From CAZBSE01 sp964578625 (GTDB lineage: Bacteria > Actinomycetota > Humimicrobiia > Humimicrobiales > Humimicrobiaceae), in the NCBI GenBank assembly GCA_964578625.1, contig CAZODQ010000003.1:36016-100015 (forward strand): DNA of 64,000 nucleotides, read 5' to 3'. Shown here piece by piece: positions 1 through 8,872 of this stretch (positions within the stretch are counted from its first letter, which is position 1; the number at the start of each line of letters is the position of its first letter). Under the pieces are notes generated by a model. The model worked only from the letters and a program-made list of their open reading frames with translations, searched no databases and was not told the origin of the DNA. A program made the position numbers and the translations under genes.

Positions 1-1166
1 AATAAAAGGCCGTATTTCAATGGTTCGATATCGGTTATTCCCAACAAATAGGAGACTATACTTCCGGCCGCCGATCCTCTTCCAGGTCCTACCCTGATAT
101 TCTTACTCTTGGCAAACTTAACAAAGTCCCATACTATTAGAAAATATTCGGAAAACCCCATCTTCTTTATGACATCCAATTCCTTATGTATTCTCTTATC
201 TATATCCTCTGTTAAAGTATCATATCTTTTACTTACATTTTCATAACACGATTTTTTAAGATACTCATCTGCACTCAGGTTTTCAGGAACCTTGAATGAT
301 GGGATCAGGTTCATATTAAACTTTAGAATTACATTACACCTATCAGCAATCACCTCGGTGTTTTTAATGGCATCAGGGACTCCTTTAAAGAGTTCTTTCA
401 TCTGTTCATAACTTTTAAAATAATATTCTTCTGTAGGGAATCTCAAGCGGTCAGCTTCATTTATAGTAGACCCGGTCTGAATACAGAGAAGAGCATCATG
501 AGCTTTGCTATCTTCCTTGTTTAAATAATGCACATCATTTGTAGCTACTACCGGAATATTATATTCATCGGATAGTTTTAACAAAGCCTCATCAACTTTC
601 TTCTGTTCCGGTATACCCGAATCCTGAAGCTCAAGAAAAAAATTATCTCTTCCAAAAATATCTATATATTCTTCTACAGTTTTTTTCGCCTTTTCAATCT
701 TATCCGCAATAATATATTTTGGAATCTCGCCGGCAATACATCCACTTAAAGCAATTATACCTTCACTTAAGCTTCTGAGCAGTTCTTTATCTACTCTGGG
801 CCTGTAATAAAATCCTTCTAAAAATCCTAAGCTGACCATTCTCATTAAATTTTGATAGCCGCGGTTATTTTCAGCTAGCAATGTAAGATGATAAAAAGTC
901 TCTCCGTTCTTTCCTCTTTCCAGCTGTTTGTCCCACCTGCTTTTTGGAGCCAGATATACTTCACAGCCGATTATAGGTTTAAGTCCCGCTTTTTTTGCCT
1001 GGGTATAAAATTCAATAATACCATACATGACTCCATGGTCTGTCAATGCCAAAGCGGGCATATTGTACTGGCAGGCTCTTTCTATTAATTCATTTATTCT
1101 TGAAGCACCGTCTAATAAGGAATATTCACTGTGGACGTGCAAATGGATAAAATTATGTTTTCCCAT
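1..1166 (-). CDS. dnaE: DNA polymerase III alpha subunit, N-terminal part (cut by window edge)
   Basis: Replicative DNA polymerase catalytic subunit. About 388 N-terminal codons are present and the reading frame runs off the left edge without a stop. Translating the minus strand from the ATG at 1166 gives MGKHNFIHLHVH followed by SEYSLLDGA, the start of the DnaE PHP domain, with the metal-binding HLHVH histidines kept. Further on are GxCIAGEIP-like and VGPGRGSAAGS motifs; the latter opens the polymerase core. The gene lies 59 bp downstream of the pilB-like gene on the same strand. The identification is secure; the DnaE1 versus DnaE3 subtype cannot be settled from this fragment. Confidence 0.95.
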   Translation of the reverse strand, partial: MGKHNFIHLHVHSEYSLLDGASRINELIERACQYNMPALALTDHGVMYGIIEFYTQAKKAGLKPIIGCEVYLAPKSRWDKQLERGKNGETFYHLTLLAENNRGYQNLMRMVSLGFLEGFYYRPRVDKELLRSLSEGIIALSGCIAGEIPKYIIADKIEKAKKTVEEYIDIFGRDNFFLELQDSGIPEQKKVDEALLKLSDEYNIPVVATNDVHYLNKEDSKAHDALLCIQTGSTINEADRLRFPTEEYYFKSYEQMKELFKGVPDAIKNTEVIADRCNVILKFNMNLIPSFKVPENLSADEYLKKSCYENVSKRYDTLTEDIDKRIHKELDVIKKMGFSEYFLIVWDFVKFAKSKNIRVGPGRGSAAGSIVSYLLGITDIEPLKYGLL

Positions 1167-1225
1167 TCTAATAGAATTTACCTATCTTTTTTGCCTAGAC
1201 TTTTTAGACTAAATATATATAGAAT

Positions 1226-2908
1226 TTAAAATACTACTCTATACATTTCTTCAAGTGAAGTTAATCCCTCTGCAACTTTCATTGCCCCACATTCAAGTAA
1301 GGTTTTCATTCCTTCTTTTCTGGCGACCTCTTTAATTGCATCAGGGCTCTTTCTTTCCAGAAGCATCTCTCTGATTTTATCGGAAACCGACAACATTGAG
1401 AATATACCGGTTCTTCCCAAATAACCGGTCTCATTACACCTTTTGCATCCAACACTCTTATAGATCTTCTTCCCTTTTAATATAGGCCTTATTTCATCAC
1501 TCAAAGATGATTCCGGTATATCTATTTTTTTCTTGCAATTCTCACACAATAATCTTATCAGTCTCTGTGCAACTATACCTTTAACTGCAGACGATATCAT
1601 ATACGATTCAACCCCCATCTCAAGAAGTCTTGTCAAGCTGGATGGAGCATCATTTGTGTGCAGGGTAGTCAATACTAAATGACCTGTAATAGCTGCTTCC
1701 ATGGCTATTCTTGCAGTTTCCAGATCCCTTACCTCACCTATCAGGATGATATCCGGATCACTTCGAAGTAATGCTCTTAAGCCTCTGGCAAAGTCCATAT
1801 GTATCTTTGGATTTACCTGAACCTGCATTATCTGAGGAAATCTATATTCTACAGGGTCTTCTATTGTAAATATCTTTTTCTCAATATCCGCAATCTTGGT
1901 AAGGCTGGCATAAAGGGTGGTAGTCTTTCCTGAACCGGTTGGTCCTGTAATAATAACAGCTCCATGAGGAATACTTATCATTTTCTCATATTCCGGTATA
2001 ATATCACCAGACATTCCGGAATTTTCAAGGTTGAATACAGATTCGTCCCTATCCAATATTCTAATAGTTATATTTTCACCAAAGACAGTTGGTATGGAGG
2101 CAAGCCTTAAATCAATTGTTCTGCTACTGTAATTAATAGAACTCCTTCCATCCTGGGGCAGCCTGTTTTCGGTTATATCCATCCCGCCCATTATTTTATA
2201 CCTCGATATTAAAAGTCTCTGTACTGTTTTGGGAACATCCTTTATCTTCTGCAATACACCATCTATTCTAAACCTTATACCACATTCTTTTTCCTGGGGT
2301 TCTATATGAACGTCACTGGCTCTTAATGATATTGCCTTCATTATAATCTGATTCGCAAGCCTTACCAGTGGATTTTTTTCAACTATCGTATCTTCAAATT
2401 TTTTACCAATAGTAAAATCTTCATCTTTTATTATTTCCTTTACTTCTTTCAGACTGTATTCATCAGTGGTATACATTCCAATAATATCTTCTATACCCTT
2501 TTTAGTACTTAAGAACGGTTTAACGTTATAACCGGTTAACAGCCGTATTTCATCAATAGTGTTTATATCCCTCGGATCGGTCATCGCAACATGCAGTGTA
2601 TTGTCAACCATTTCGAAAGGAAATACATTCCTCTTGGATGCAAAATCTTTGGATATTAGATTAGGAATGGATGGGTCAATCTTATCCTGTATTTCATTCA
2701 AATCTACGTGATCATAACCCCTCTGGAATGAAACAAGCTCTACCAAAGTTTCATCTGATACATGTCCTTTTTTTATTAATATTTCACCTAACTTTTCGCC
2801 AGTCTCTTTTTGGACACTCAGCGCTTCATCCAGTTGCTCTTTGGTAATAATATTCCTGTCTAAAAGTATTTTTCCAATTTTTTCTTTTCTATAATCTATA
2901 TCAACCAT
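1226..2908 (-). CDS. pilB: Type IV pilus / type II secretion assembly ATPase (PilB/GspE family)
   Basis: Cytoplasmic hexameric ATPase that powers pilus or pseudopilus assembly. The 560-residue length is normal for the family. Residues 10-150 form an MshEN/T2SSE_N-like domain, followed by the secretion ATPase core. Walker A is GPTGSGKTT at 322-330, the Walker B region is ILIGEVRD near 388-394, and a zinc-binding tetracysteine is at C455, C458, C488 and C491. GAGGATAAATT precedes the ATG. No pilC, pilT, pilin or prepilin-peptidase gene lies within the window, so its partners must be elsewhere. PilB and GspE cannot be told apart from sequence alone. Confidence 0.9.
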   Translation of the reverse strand: MVDIDYRKEKIGKILLDRNIITKEQLDEALSVQKETGEKLGEILIKKGHVSDETLVELVSFQRGYDHVDLNEIQDKIDPSIPNLISKDFASKRNVFPFEMVDNTLHVAMTDPRDINTIDEIRLLTGYNVKPFLSTKKGIEDIIGMYTTDEYSLKEVKEIIKDEDFTIGKKFEDTIVEKNPLVRLANQIIMKAISLRASDVHIEPQEKECGIRFRIDGVLQKIKDVPKTVQRLLISRYKIMGGMDITENRLPQDGRSSINYSSRTIDLRLASIPTVFGENITIRILDRDESVFNLENSGMSGDIIPEYEKMISIPHGAVIITGPTGSGKTTTLYASLTKIADIEKKIFTIEDPVEYRFPQIMQVQVNPKIHMDFARGLRALLRSDPDIILIGEVRDLETARIAMEAAITGHLVLTTLHTNDAPSSLTRLLEMGVESYMISSAVKGIVAQRLIRLLCENCKKKIDIPESSLSDEIRPILKGKKIYKSVGCKRCNETGYLGRTGIFSMLSVSDKIREMLLERKSPDAIKEVARKEGMKTLLECGAMKVAEGLTSLEEMYRVVF

Positions 2909-2928
2909 AATTTATCCTCAAAATTCAT
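2896..2928 (-). CDS. Possible 10-codon leader peptide overlapping the pilB start
   Basis: A mini-ORF reading MNFEDKLWLI begins at an ATG preceded by AGAGGTTAATT and ends 11 bases inside pilB in another frame. A TATAAT hexamer lies just upstream on the same strand. The arrangement would suit translational coupling, but an ORF this short can arise by chance. Confidence 0.25.
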   Translation of the reverse strand: MNFEDKLWLI

Positions 2929-3067
2929 AATTAACCTCTACTATTATAATATATCTTAGCCAATATTACACATATAAATATTAAGAACAATAAAACTTTA
3001 CTTTAATAAATCTTTCAAAACATATATTCATATATAATTAAAGTATTAGTTTAATATAAAAGTTTAT

Positions 3068-3835
3068 TTATTTCAATAGTCCTCTATTTATTATACCGGC
3101 TGTGTACCCAGCTCCAAACCCGTTATCGATGTTTACTACCACCACTCCGGGGCTGCATGAATTCAGCATGGTCAGAAGCGGTGACAATCCGTTAAAACTT
3201 GAACCATACCCTATACTAGTAGGTACTCCTATTACCGGACAGCTGACCATTGAACTTACTATACCCGGCAGTGCCCCTTCCATTCCGGCTACGGCTATAA
3301 TTACATTTGACCTGTCGAGTTCTTTCCTATAACTTAGCAGCCTGTGAATACCTGCAACACCGATATCATAAATTTTTTTAACTCTGTTTTTCATAAGATA
3401 GCTGGTTATTGCTGCTTCTTCTGCTACATTTATATCCGAAGTACCCGCGCACAATACAGTTATACCTTCTTTTAATTTATTTTCCGGAATATCCAGAGGA
3501 GTATAAATGATATTTGAATTGAAATTAAACTTTCTATTTTTAATTTCTTTTTTTAACAGATTATAGATTTCAATATCAGTCCTGGTTATCAAAAGTATTG
3601 ATGAATAATTCAATACCTTTTTTGCTATTTCCAGAATTTGCTCCGGAGTCTTACCTGCTCCATATATTACTTCCGGAAAATCCCTGCGCAGCATGCGGTG
3701 GTGGTCTATTTTTGCAAAACCAACATCTTCAAAATAAATTTCTTTGATTTTTAAAATTACATCATTTTTACTTCTTTTACCCTTTTTATAACCTTCAAGC
3801 AGTTCTCCCATTATTTTCTCTAATTCATTTTTCAT
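3068..3835 (-). CDS. larB: LarB-like pyridinium-3,5-biscarboxylate mononucleotide synthase
   Basis: LarB carboxylates and hydrolyses nicotinate adenine dinucleotide in the first step of making the nickel-pincer nucleotide cofactor of lactate racemase and related enzymes. The 255-residue protein has the family layout: an N-terminal helical part with FAKIDHHRMLRRDFPEVIYG, then an AIR-carboxylase (PurE-like) fold with GTSDINVAEEAA and VAGMEGALPGIVSS. PurE itself is much shorter (about 160 residues) and lacks the N-terminal extension. The usual partners larC and larE are not in the window, so the gene stands alone between pilB and hppA. The family is certain; cofactor synthesis in this organism is inferred. 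Confidence 0.88.
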   Translation of the reverse strand: MKNELEKIMGELLEGYKKGKRSKNDVILKIKEIYFEDVGFAKIDHHRMLRRDFPEVIYGAGKTPEQILEIAKKVLNYSSILLITRTDIEIYNLLKKEIKNRKFNFNSNIIYTPLDIPENKLKEGITVLCAGTSDINVAEEAAITSYLMKNRVKKIYDIGVAGIHRLLSYRKELDRSNVIIAVAGMEGALPGIVSSMVSCPVIGVPTSIGYGSSFNGLSPLLTMLNSCSPGVVVVNIDNGFGAGYTAGIINRGLLK

Positions 3836-3976
3836 ATCAATAAAAATACCATAAATACGATTAATTTAAAATCAGGCGGATTCTTATTTGACATTAAAAA
3901 AACCTTTAAAAAATGAATTGGCATATTTTTAATATAAGTGTTCTTTAGTATAAAATTATATTAAAAATATTAAACT

Positions 3977-6106
3977 CTAAAAGTGGAATAACTTCCCTGA
4001 AAGATCTGCTACAAGAACAGCAGTTTCGATAGATATCACACTGATAAGTTTTATAAGTATATTCATAGATGGCCCTGCGGTATCCTTTAAAGGATCCCCT
4101 ACGGTATCACCTACAACAGAAGCTGCATGCTCTGGAGTCCCGCTTCTTCCTTCCTCTTCAATCTTCTTTTTGGCATTATCCATTGATCCACCTGCATTTG
4201 CCATAAAAATTGCCTGGGCAAATCCTGATAGAAGTGTACCGATAATCAGTGCTATTACTCCCCCCGGACCCAGTAATATCCCGACAACCACTGGAATTAC
4301 AAATATAGCTATTCCTGGTATGATTATACCTCTCTGGGCAGCCCTAGTTACAATAGTTATAAAAGTTTTAGGATCTCCCTTTGATTTACCTGCCATTATT
4401 CCTTTTATTTGTTTCCTTGCTTCAATTACAACTTTATTAGCAGCATTACCTACCGCTCCCAATAAAATAGATGTAAAGAAGAATGGCAAAATTACACCTA
4501 TAAAAAGACCTGCCAGTATCTTTGGATCTCTCATAAAATTTAAAAGCACATCTTCTTTTAAGAGTTCGATCTTGGAAAAATAAGCCTGACCAAGTGCCAA
4601 CGCAGTAATCGCAGCACTTCCAATTAAAATACCCTTGCCGATTGCAGCAGTTGTATTCCCCACTGCATCAAGTTTATCTGTATTTCTCCTGACTTCCGGT
4701 GGAAGTTCGGCCATTTCTGCTATACCTCCGGCATTATCAGCAATAGGTCCATAAACATCTATTGCAATAGCAAAAGGAGAAGTTGAGAGCATGGCTACAG
4801 CAGCAATGGCTACACCGTACAGACCCATTTTTAAGTCAGCAGCACCTCCTGATATATAGAAACTAAAAAGCATAACTGCGATTACAGTAAGAGCCGGAAG
4901 TATTGTACTTTCCATGCCATAGGCAAGACCGTTTACCACCAGGGTACCCGGACCGGACTTGGCGCTTTCTGTTATTCCTCTGGTAGGTCTGTATCTTGAA
5001 TCTGTGTAGATCAGTGTAAATAAACCGATTAAAAATCCTGCTGCCAGTCCTCCTATAGATGCATAAAAAAGGAAATTATATTCATTACCTATTATATACT
5101 TTACGATAAAATAAGACATTGCCATTATAGCTACTACTGTAATAAGCAGTCCGGATAAGGTTGTCCCTGTAAGAAGGGAAACTGTTGCCTCTTCTTTATA
5201 TCTTGCTACTATGAGCTTGATTATAAATATCGCAAGAATCGAAGCCAGTGCACCGGAGGTTGCGATTGTCATAGGCAGTAATATGCTTTTTAATATAAGA
5301 GGAGAATTTCTGAATGCAAGAAATCCTAAAAACGCTGCCGCAACTATGGAACCTATCCAGGACTCCAGAGCATCTGCCTTCATACCTCCCACATCTCCGA
5401 CATTATCACCTACATTATCAGCTATGGTAGCCGGGTTCCTGTAATCATCTTCTCTCAGTCCTAATTCAACTTTTCCTACATAATCTGCACCCATATCTGC
5501 AGCCTTTGTAAAAATTCCTCCGCCGGTTCTCATAAAGAATGCAGCAAAGCTTGCTCCTATCGTACATGTGACCAATACATCCACTACACTATGTAAAGTA
5601 TTTATCTGATCCAGCCCCCCCCTTCCATACCACCAATAAAGAATATTAAACCAGAAAGCGGTGAAAGAAAGGACAGCAACAGCCAGGAGTAGACCGGATG
5701 CAGATGCTGCTGTAAATGCTATATTCATAGCTTCACCCAGGCCTTTTTCTTTTGCAGCAAATGTCACCCTGGAGTTTGCAGTGGTAGAAATATCCATTCC
5801 TATATATCCTATAAGCAGGCTTAATCCCATACCGGTAGCGAAAGCCGGGATTGATGCAAGCTCAAGATAACCGAACTTTACCATTACCGCAAATATTGCA
5901 GTCACTGCAATAAAAAATATACTGATTACCTTAAGCTGCTGATTAAGATATGCCCTGCTTCCTATATGAATAGCTTTTGAAATTTCCTTCATTCTTTCAG
6001 TTCCCCTGCTTTTCTTACTTACGAGTATTGAAAATATTATTGCCAGAATCAGAGCCAGACCAGATCCGATAAAAGGAACAATCCTAATAAATAAAAGAAC
6101 CGACAC
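3977..6106 (-). CDS. hppA: Membrane-bound ion-pumping pyrophosphatase, K+-dependent type
   Basis: Integral membrane enzyme that couples pyrophosphate hydrolysis to Na+ and/or H+ export. I place the start at the GTG at 6106, giving 709 residues, because AAAGGAGG lies directly upstream; an ATG 14 codons earlier has no such site. Catalytic-loop motifs are present: DDYRNPATIADNVGDNVGD, then GGMKADALES. The GNTTAAIGKG segment has Ala where K+-independent enzymes have Lys, indicating K+ dependence. The glutamate in ALES sits at the position used by Na+-pumping Thermotoga-type enzymes. Many hydrophobic segments are spread over the length. The gene appears monocistronic, with 140 bp before larB. Confidence 0.96.
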   Translation of the reverse strand: MSVLLFIRIVPFIGSGLALILAIIFSILVSKKSRGTERMKEISKAIHIGSRAYLNQQLKVISIFFIAVTAIFAVMVKFGYLELASIPAFATGMGLSLLIGYIGMDISTTANSRVTFAAKEKGLGEAMNIAFTAASASGLLLAVAVLSFTAFWFNILYWWYGRGGLDQINTLHSVVDVLVTCTIGASFAAFFMRTGGGIFTKAADMGADYVGKVELGLREDDYRNPATIADNVGDNVGDVGGMKADALESWIGSIVAAAFLGFLAFRNSPLILKSILLPMTIATSGALASILAIFIIKLIVARYKEEATVSLLTGTTLSGLLITVVAIMAMSYFIVKYIIGNEYNFLFYASIGGLAAGFLIGLFTLIYTDSRYRPTRGITESAKSGPGTLVVNGLAYGMESTILPALTVIAVMLFSFYISGGAADLKMGLYGVAIAAVAMLSTSPFAIAIDVYGPIADNAGGIAEMAELPPEVRRNTDKLDAVGNTTAAIGKGILIGSAAITALALGQAYFSKIELLKEDVLLNFMRDPKILAGLFIGVILPFFFTSILLGAVGNAANKVVIEARKQIKGIMAGKSKGDPKTFITIVTRAAQRGIIIPGIAIFVIPVVVGILLGPGGVIALIIGTLLSGFAQAIFMANAGGSMDNAKKKIEEEGRSGTPEHAASVVGDTVGDPLKDTAGPSMNILIKLISVISIETAVLVADLSGKLFHF

Positions 6107-6232
6107 GAAATACCTCCTTTTAAAATTACCAAATAAACTGCAGGACATTTAAAAAGCTTAAATACCCAAGAACATTCGCGAATATTTTATTAAATATAGA
6201 TAGAATAAGCAATTACATTTTACATTAAAATT

Positions 6233-6649
6233 CTATTCTCCTATGACCTGCACAAAAATTTCACGCGAACGGGGCCTGTTATCATGATCAATGATAACTA
6301 TCTGCTGCCATGTGCCGAGAACTAACCCGCCATTAGAAAGGGGTACAGTAATACCCGGACCCATAAACGTAGCACGTATATGTGAGAAGCCGTTGTCATC
6401 ACCCCATGTTTGTGAATGCCGTGTATGTTTATTGCTTGAAATAAATTCTTCCAGCTGCTGCCGCACATCCTCCACCAGTGCCGGCTCATACTCCATAGTC
6501 GAAACGGAAGCAGTCGAACCAATGACAAAAACATTTGCTAGTCCATTCTTTATACCGGACTTTTCAACAATGCTTTTAACCTGATCAGTAATATTCTTAA
6601 TATCTGAAAATCCTTTTGTAGACAAAGTGATTCTTTTACTAAATACCAT
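6233..6649 (-). CDS. yjbQ: YjbQ/UPF0047 family protein (secondary thiamine-phosphate synthase fold)
   Basis: Small 138-residue cytoplasmic protein of the YjbQ family. Some members show weak thiamine-phosphate synthase activity, but the main role is unsettled. Family marks are VIGSTASVSTMEYEP, the HSQTWGDDNGFSHIRA segment with its conserved histidine and acidic residues, and GTWQQIVIIDHDNRPR. GAGGG precedes the ATG by about 9 bases. It follows cimA by 126 bp on the same strand and could be read as a distal gene of that operon, though nothing links it functionally. Confidence 0.9.
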   Translation of the reverse strand: MVFSKRITLSTKGFSDIKNITDQVKSIVEKSGIKNGLANVFVIGSTASVSTMEYEPALVEDVRQQLEEFISSNKHTRHSQTWGDDNGFSHIRATFMGPGITVPLSNGGLVLGTWQQIVIIDHDNRPRSREIFVQVIGE

Positions 6650-6775
6650 AGTGTCTATCCCTCAGATTTTAATAATATAGCTTTTTATCCATAATGTATT
6701 TTATAAAGAAAATCATTTTTAATAATCCGGATATTTCCAATATACTATAAATAAGTAATTTCGTTTTTTGTAAGT

Positions 6776-8362
6776 TTATTTGTTCTTTTCCACATGCATA
6801 AGCCCGTATACGATACTGTCTTCCAGTGCCTGCCAGCTGGCTTCTATTATATTTTCCGATACTCCTATTGTCCCCCAGCTGTTTTCACCGTCCGATGACT
6901 CTATCAGCACCCTTACTACTGCTCCTGTTCCCTTCTTTTCATTCAGCACCCTGACCTTGAAGTCAGTAAGAGCAATTTTTGACAGCTCTGGGTAACAGCT
7001 CTGTATTGCTTTCCTGAGTGCACTATCCAGTGCATTTACAGGACCATTACCTTCTGCGGTTTCGATTATCTTTTTATCATTTATAAGTACTTTGACCGTA
7101 GCTTCGGAAAGCATTCTGCCGTCTTCCTTTTTTTCATTTAATACCCTAAAGCTTTCCAGTTTGAAAAATTTTTTCTTTATACCTGTGACTTCTTTCACAA
7201 GCAATTCAAAACTCCCGTCAGCTGCCTCGAACTGATAGCCCCTGTGTTCCATATTTTGAACCCTGTTTAAAATCTCACTTACCTTTTTTAAGTCATTTTC
7301 CAGATTGATTCCGAATTCCTTTGCTCTGATTATTATGGACTTTTTACCGGAAAGTTCTGAAATCAGGATCTCCCTAGTATTTCCCACCGTTTCAGGGTCA
7401 ACATGCTCGAAAGCTTTCGATACCTTACTCACTCCGCTGGCGTGCATACCTCCTTTATGTGTAAATGCATTCTTGCCTACAAACGGCTGGCTGGCATTTG
7501 CTATCTGATTCGCAGTCTCATTTAAAAACCGGGAAAGATTTGTCAAATGCTTTAAACTGCCTTCCTTTAAGCATCTTTTCTTCAGCTTTATCTCCAGATT
7601 TGGGATTATCTGACACAAATCGGCATTGCCGCACCTCTCACCGTATCCATTAACAGTACCATGGACCATTTTTATTCCCTTTTCCACAGCTATCAAAGTA
7701 TTCGCAGTGGCACACCCGCTGTCATTATGAAAATGAGCTCCTAAAGCTGCCTCTATTTCATTATTTACTTTATCGATTATATCTATAACATCACTTGGGA
7801 CCATTCCTCCATTAGTATCACACAGGCATATAAAATCCGCTCCGGCTTCAAATGCTGCTTCTAAAGTTCTTAGAGCATAGTCCGGATTTTCCTTAAAACC
7901 ATCAAAAAAATGTTCTGCATCAAAAATCACTTCAGGGAAATATTTTTTCAGGTACTTTACGGAATCATAGATCATACTTAAATTATTTTCCAGAGTAGTC
8001 TCTATAATTTTTTCAGCATGAAGAGAAGAAGATTTACCAACAATACAAACACCGTCCGAACCCGACTGGATCAGCTGTTTTATATTATTATCTTCTTCTA
8101 CCTTCATATCCTTATATCTTGTCATCCCAAATGCAATTATTTTTGAATATTTGAATTTTCTGCCTTTTAGCTTTTCAAATAACTCCATTTCCTTAGGATT
8201 TGAAGCAGGGAATCCGACTTCGATATAATCAATGCCAATATCGTCAAATCTTTCTATTATCTGTAACTTGTCGTTGACAGAAAAGGATATATCTGCTCTC
8301 TGTGCACCGTCTCTTAATGTCGTGTCCAGTATATATATTTTATCTTTTTCCATATTATTCAT
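6776..8362 (-). CDS. cimA: (R)-citramalate synthase
   Basis: Condenses pyruvate with acetyl-CoA to citramalate, the threonine-independent entry to 2-oxobutanoate and isoleucine. The 528-residue protein has an HMGL-like TIM barrel with DTTLRDGAQ near the N-terminus and a metal-binding HFHNDSGCATANT. A C-terminal LeuA-type regulatory domain covers about residues 390-520. GAQ rather than GEQ and the long barrel-regulatory linker match CimA, not LeuA, and a separate leuA lies upstream. AGGTGA sits only 1-2 bases before the first ATG, so the ATG at 8353, three codons on, is an equally good start. Last gene of the ilv-ser-leu operon. Confidence 0.93.
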   Translation of the reverse strand: MNNMEKDKIYILDTTLRDGAQRADISFSVNDKLQIIERFDDIGIDYIEVGFPASNPKEMELFEKLKGRKFKYSKIIAFGMTRYKDMKVEEDNNIKQLIQSGSDGVCIVGKSSSLHAEKIIETTLENNLSMIYDSVKYLKKYFPEVIFDAEHFFDGFKENPDYALRTLEAAFEAGADFICLCDTNGGMVPSDVIDIIDKVNNEIEAALGAHFHNDSGCATANTLIAVEKGIKMVHGTVNGYGERCGNADLCQIIPNLEIKLKKRCLKEGSLKHLTNLSRFLNETANQIANASQPFVGKNAFTHKGGMHASGVSKVSKAFEHVDPETVGNTREILISELSGKKSIIIRAKEFGINLENDLKKVSEILNRVQNMEHRGYQFEAADGSFELLVKEVTGIKKKFFKLESFRVLNEKKEDGRMLSEATVKVLINDKKIIETAEGNGPVNALDSALRKAIQSCYPELSKIALTDFKVRVLNEKKGTGAVVRVLIESSDGENSWGTIGVSENIIEASWQALEDSIVYGLMHVEKNK

Positions 8363-8377
8363 TTCACCTATACAAAA

Positions 8378-8872
8378 TCATTTTTTCATATTTTCCCTGG
8401 TAAAATTTATATAGCCCCCGCTCTTTAACACTTTTTGGATAAACTCCGGAAAAGGATTTATAGTAAAAACTTTATCCCTGGTAATATCTACTATTTTACC
8501 CTTTTCTAGATCTATCTCCAGTTCATCCCCATCCTCTATAAAATCGCTCGCCTCTTTGTTTGCAATTACAGGAAGGCCTATATTTATAGAATTCCTGAAA
8601 AAAATACGGGCAAATGAAACAGCTATTATAGCACGCACTCCACTGGCCTTAATGGACAGAGGAGCATGCTCTCTTGAAGAACCACAGCCGAAATTATTTC
8701 CAGCTACTATTATCTTCCTATTTTTTACTTTTTCCTTAAATTCCTTATCCAGGTCTTCGAAACAGTGTACAGCCAGTTCTCTTCCATCAGCAGTATTAAG
8801 ATAACGGGCCGGTATTATGACATCGGTATTAATATTGTTCCCATATTTTATGGCTTTTTCCCTTATTATCAA
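8378..8872 (-). CDS. leuD: 3-isopropylmalate/citramalate dehydratase small subunit
   Basis: Swivel-domain subunit that, with LeuC, isomerises 2-isopropylmalate (and often citramalate). The 164-residue length is typical of the archaeal/thermophile-type small subunit, shorter than the roughly 200-residue enterobacterial form. Diagnostic segments are IPARYLNTAD near residue 22 and GNNFGCGSSREHAP near residues 58-71. Its ATG overlaps the leuC stop by four bases (ATGA), so the two subunits are translationally coupled. Because citramalate synthase is encoded immediately downstream, this pair probably serves both the leucine and isoleucine branches. Confidence 0.95.
   Translation of the reverse strand: MIIREKAIKYGNNINTDVIIPARYLNTADGRELAVHCFEDLDKEFKEKVKNRKIIVAGNNFGCGSSREHAPLSIKASGVRAIIAVSFARIFFRNSINIGLPVIANKEASDFIEDGDELEIDLEKGKIVDITRDKVFTINPFPEFIQKVLKSGGYINFTRENMKK

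Noticed and set aside
6322..6534. 70-residue frame inside yjbQ on the same strand
   Set aside because: Fully embedded in a conserved gene and with no ribosome site.
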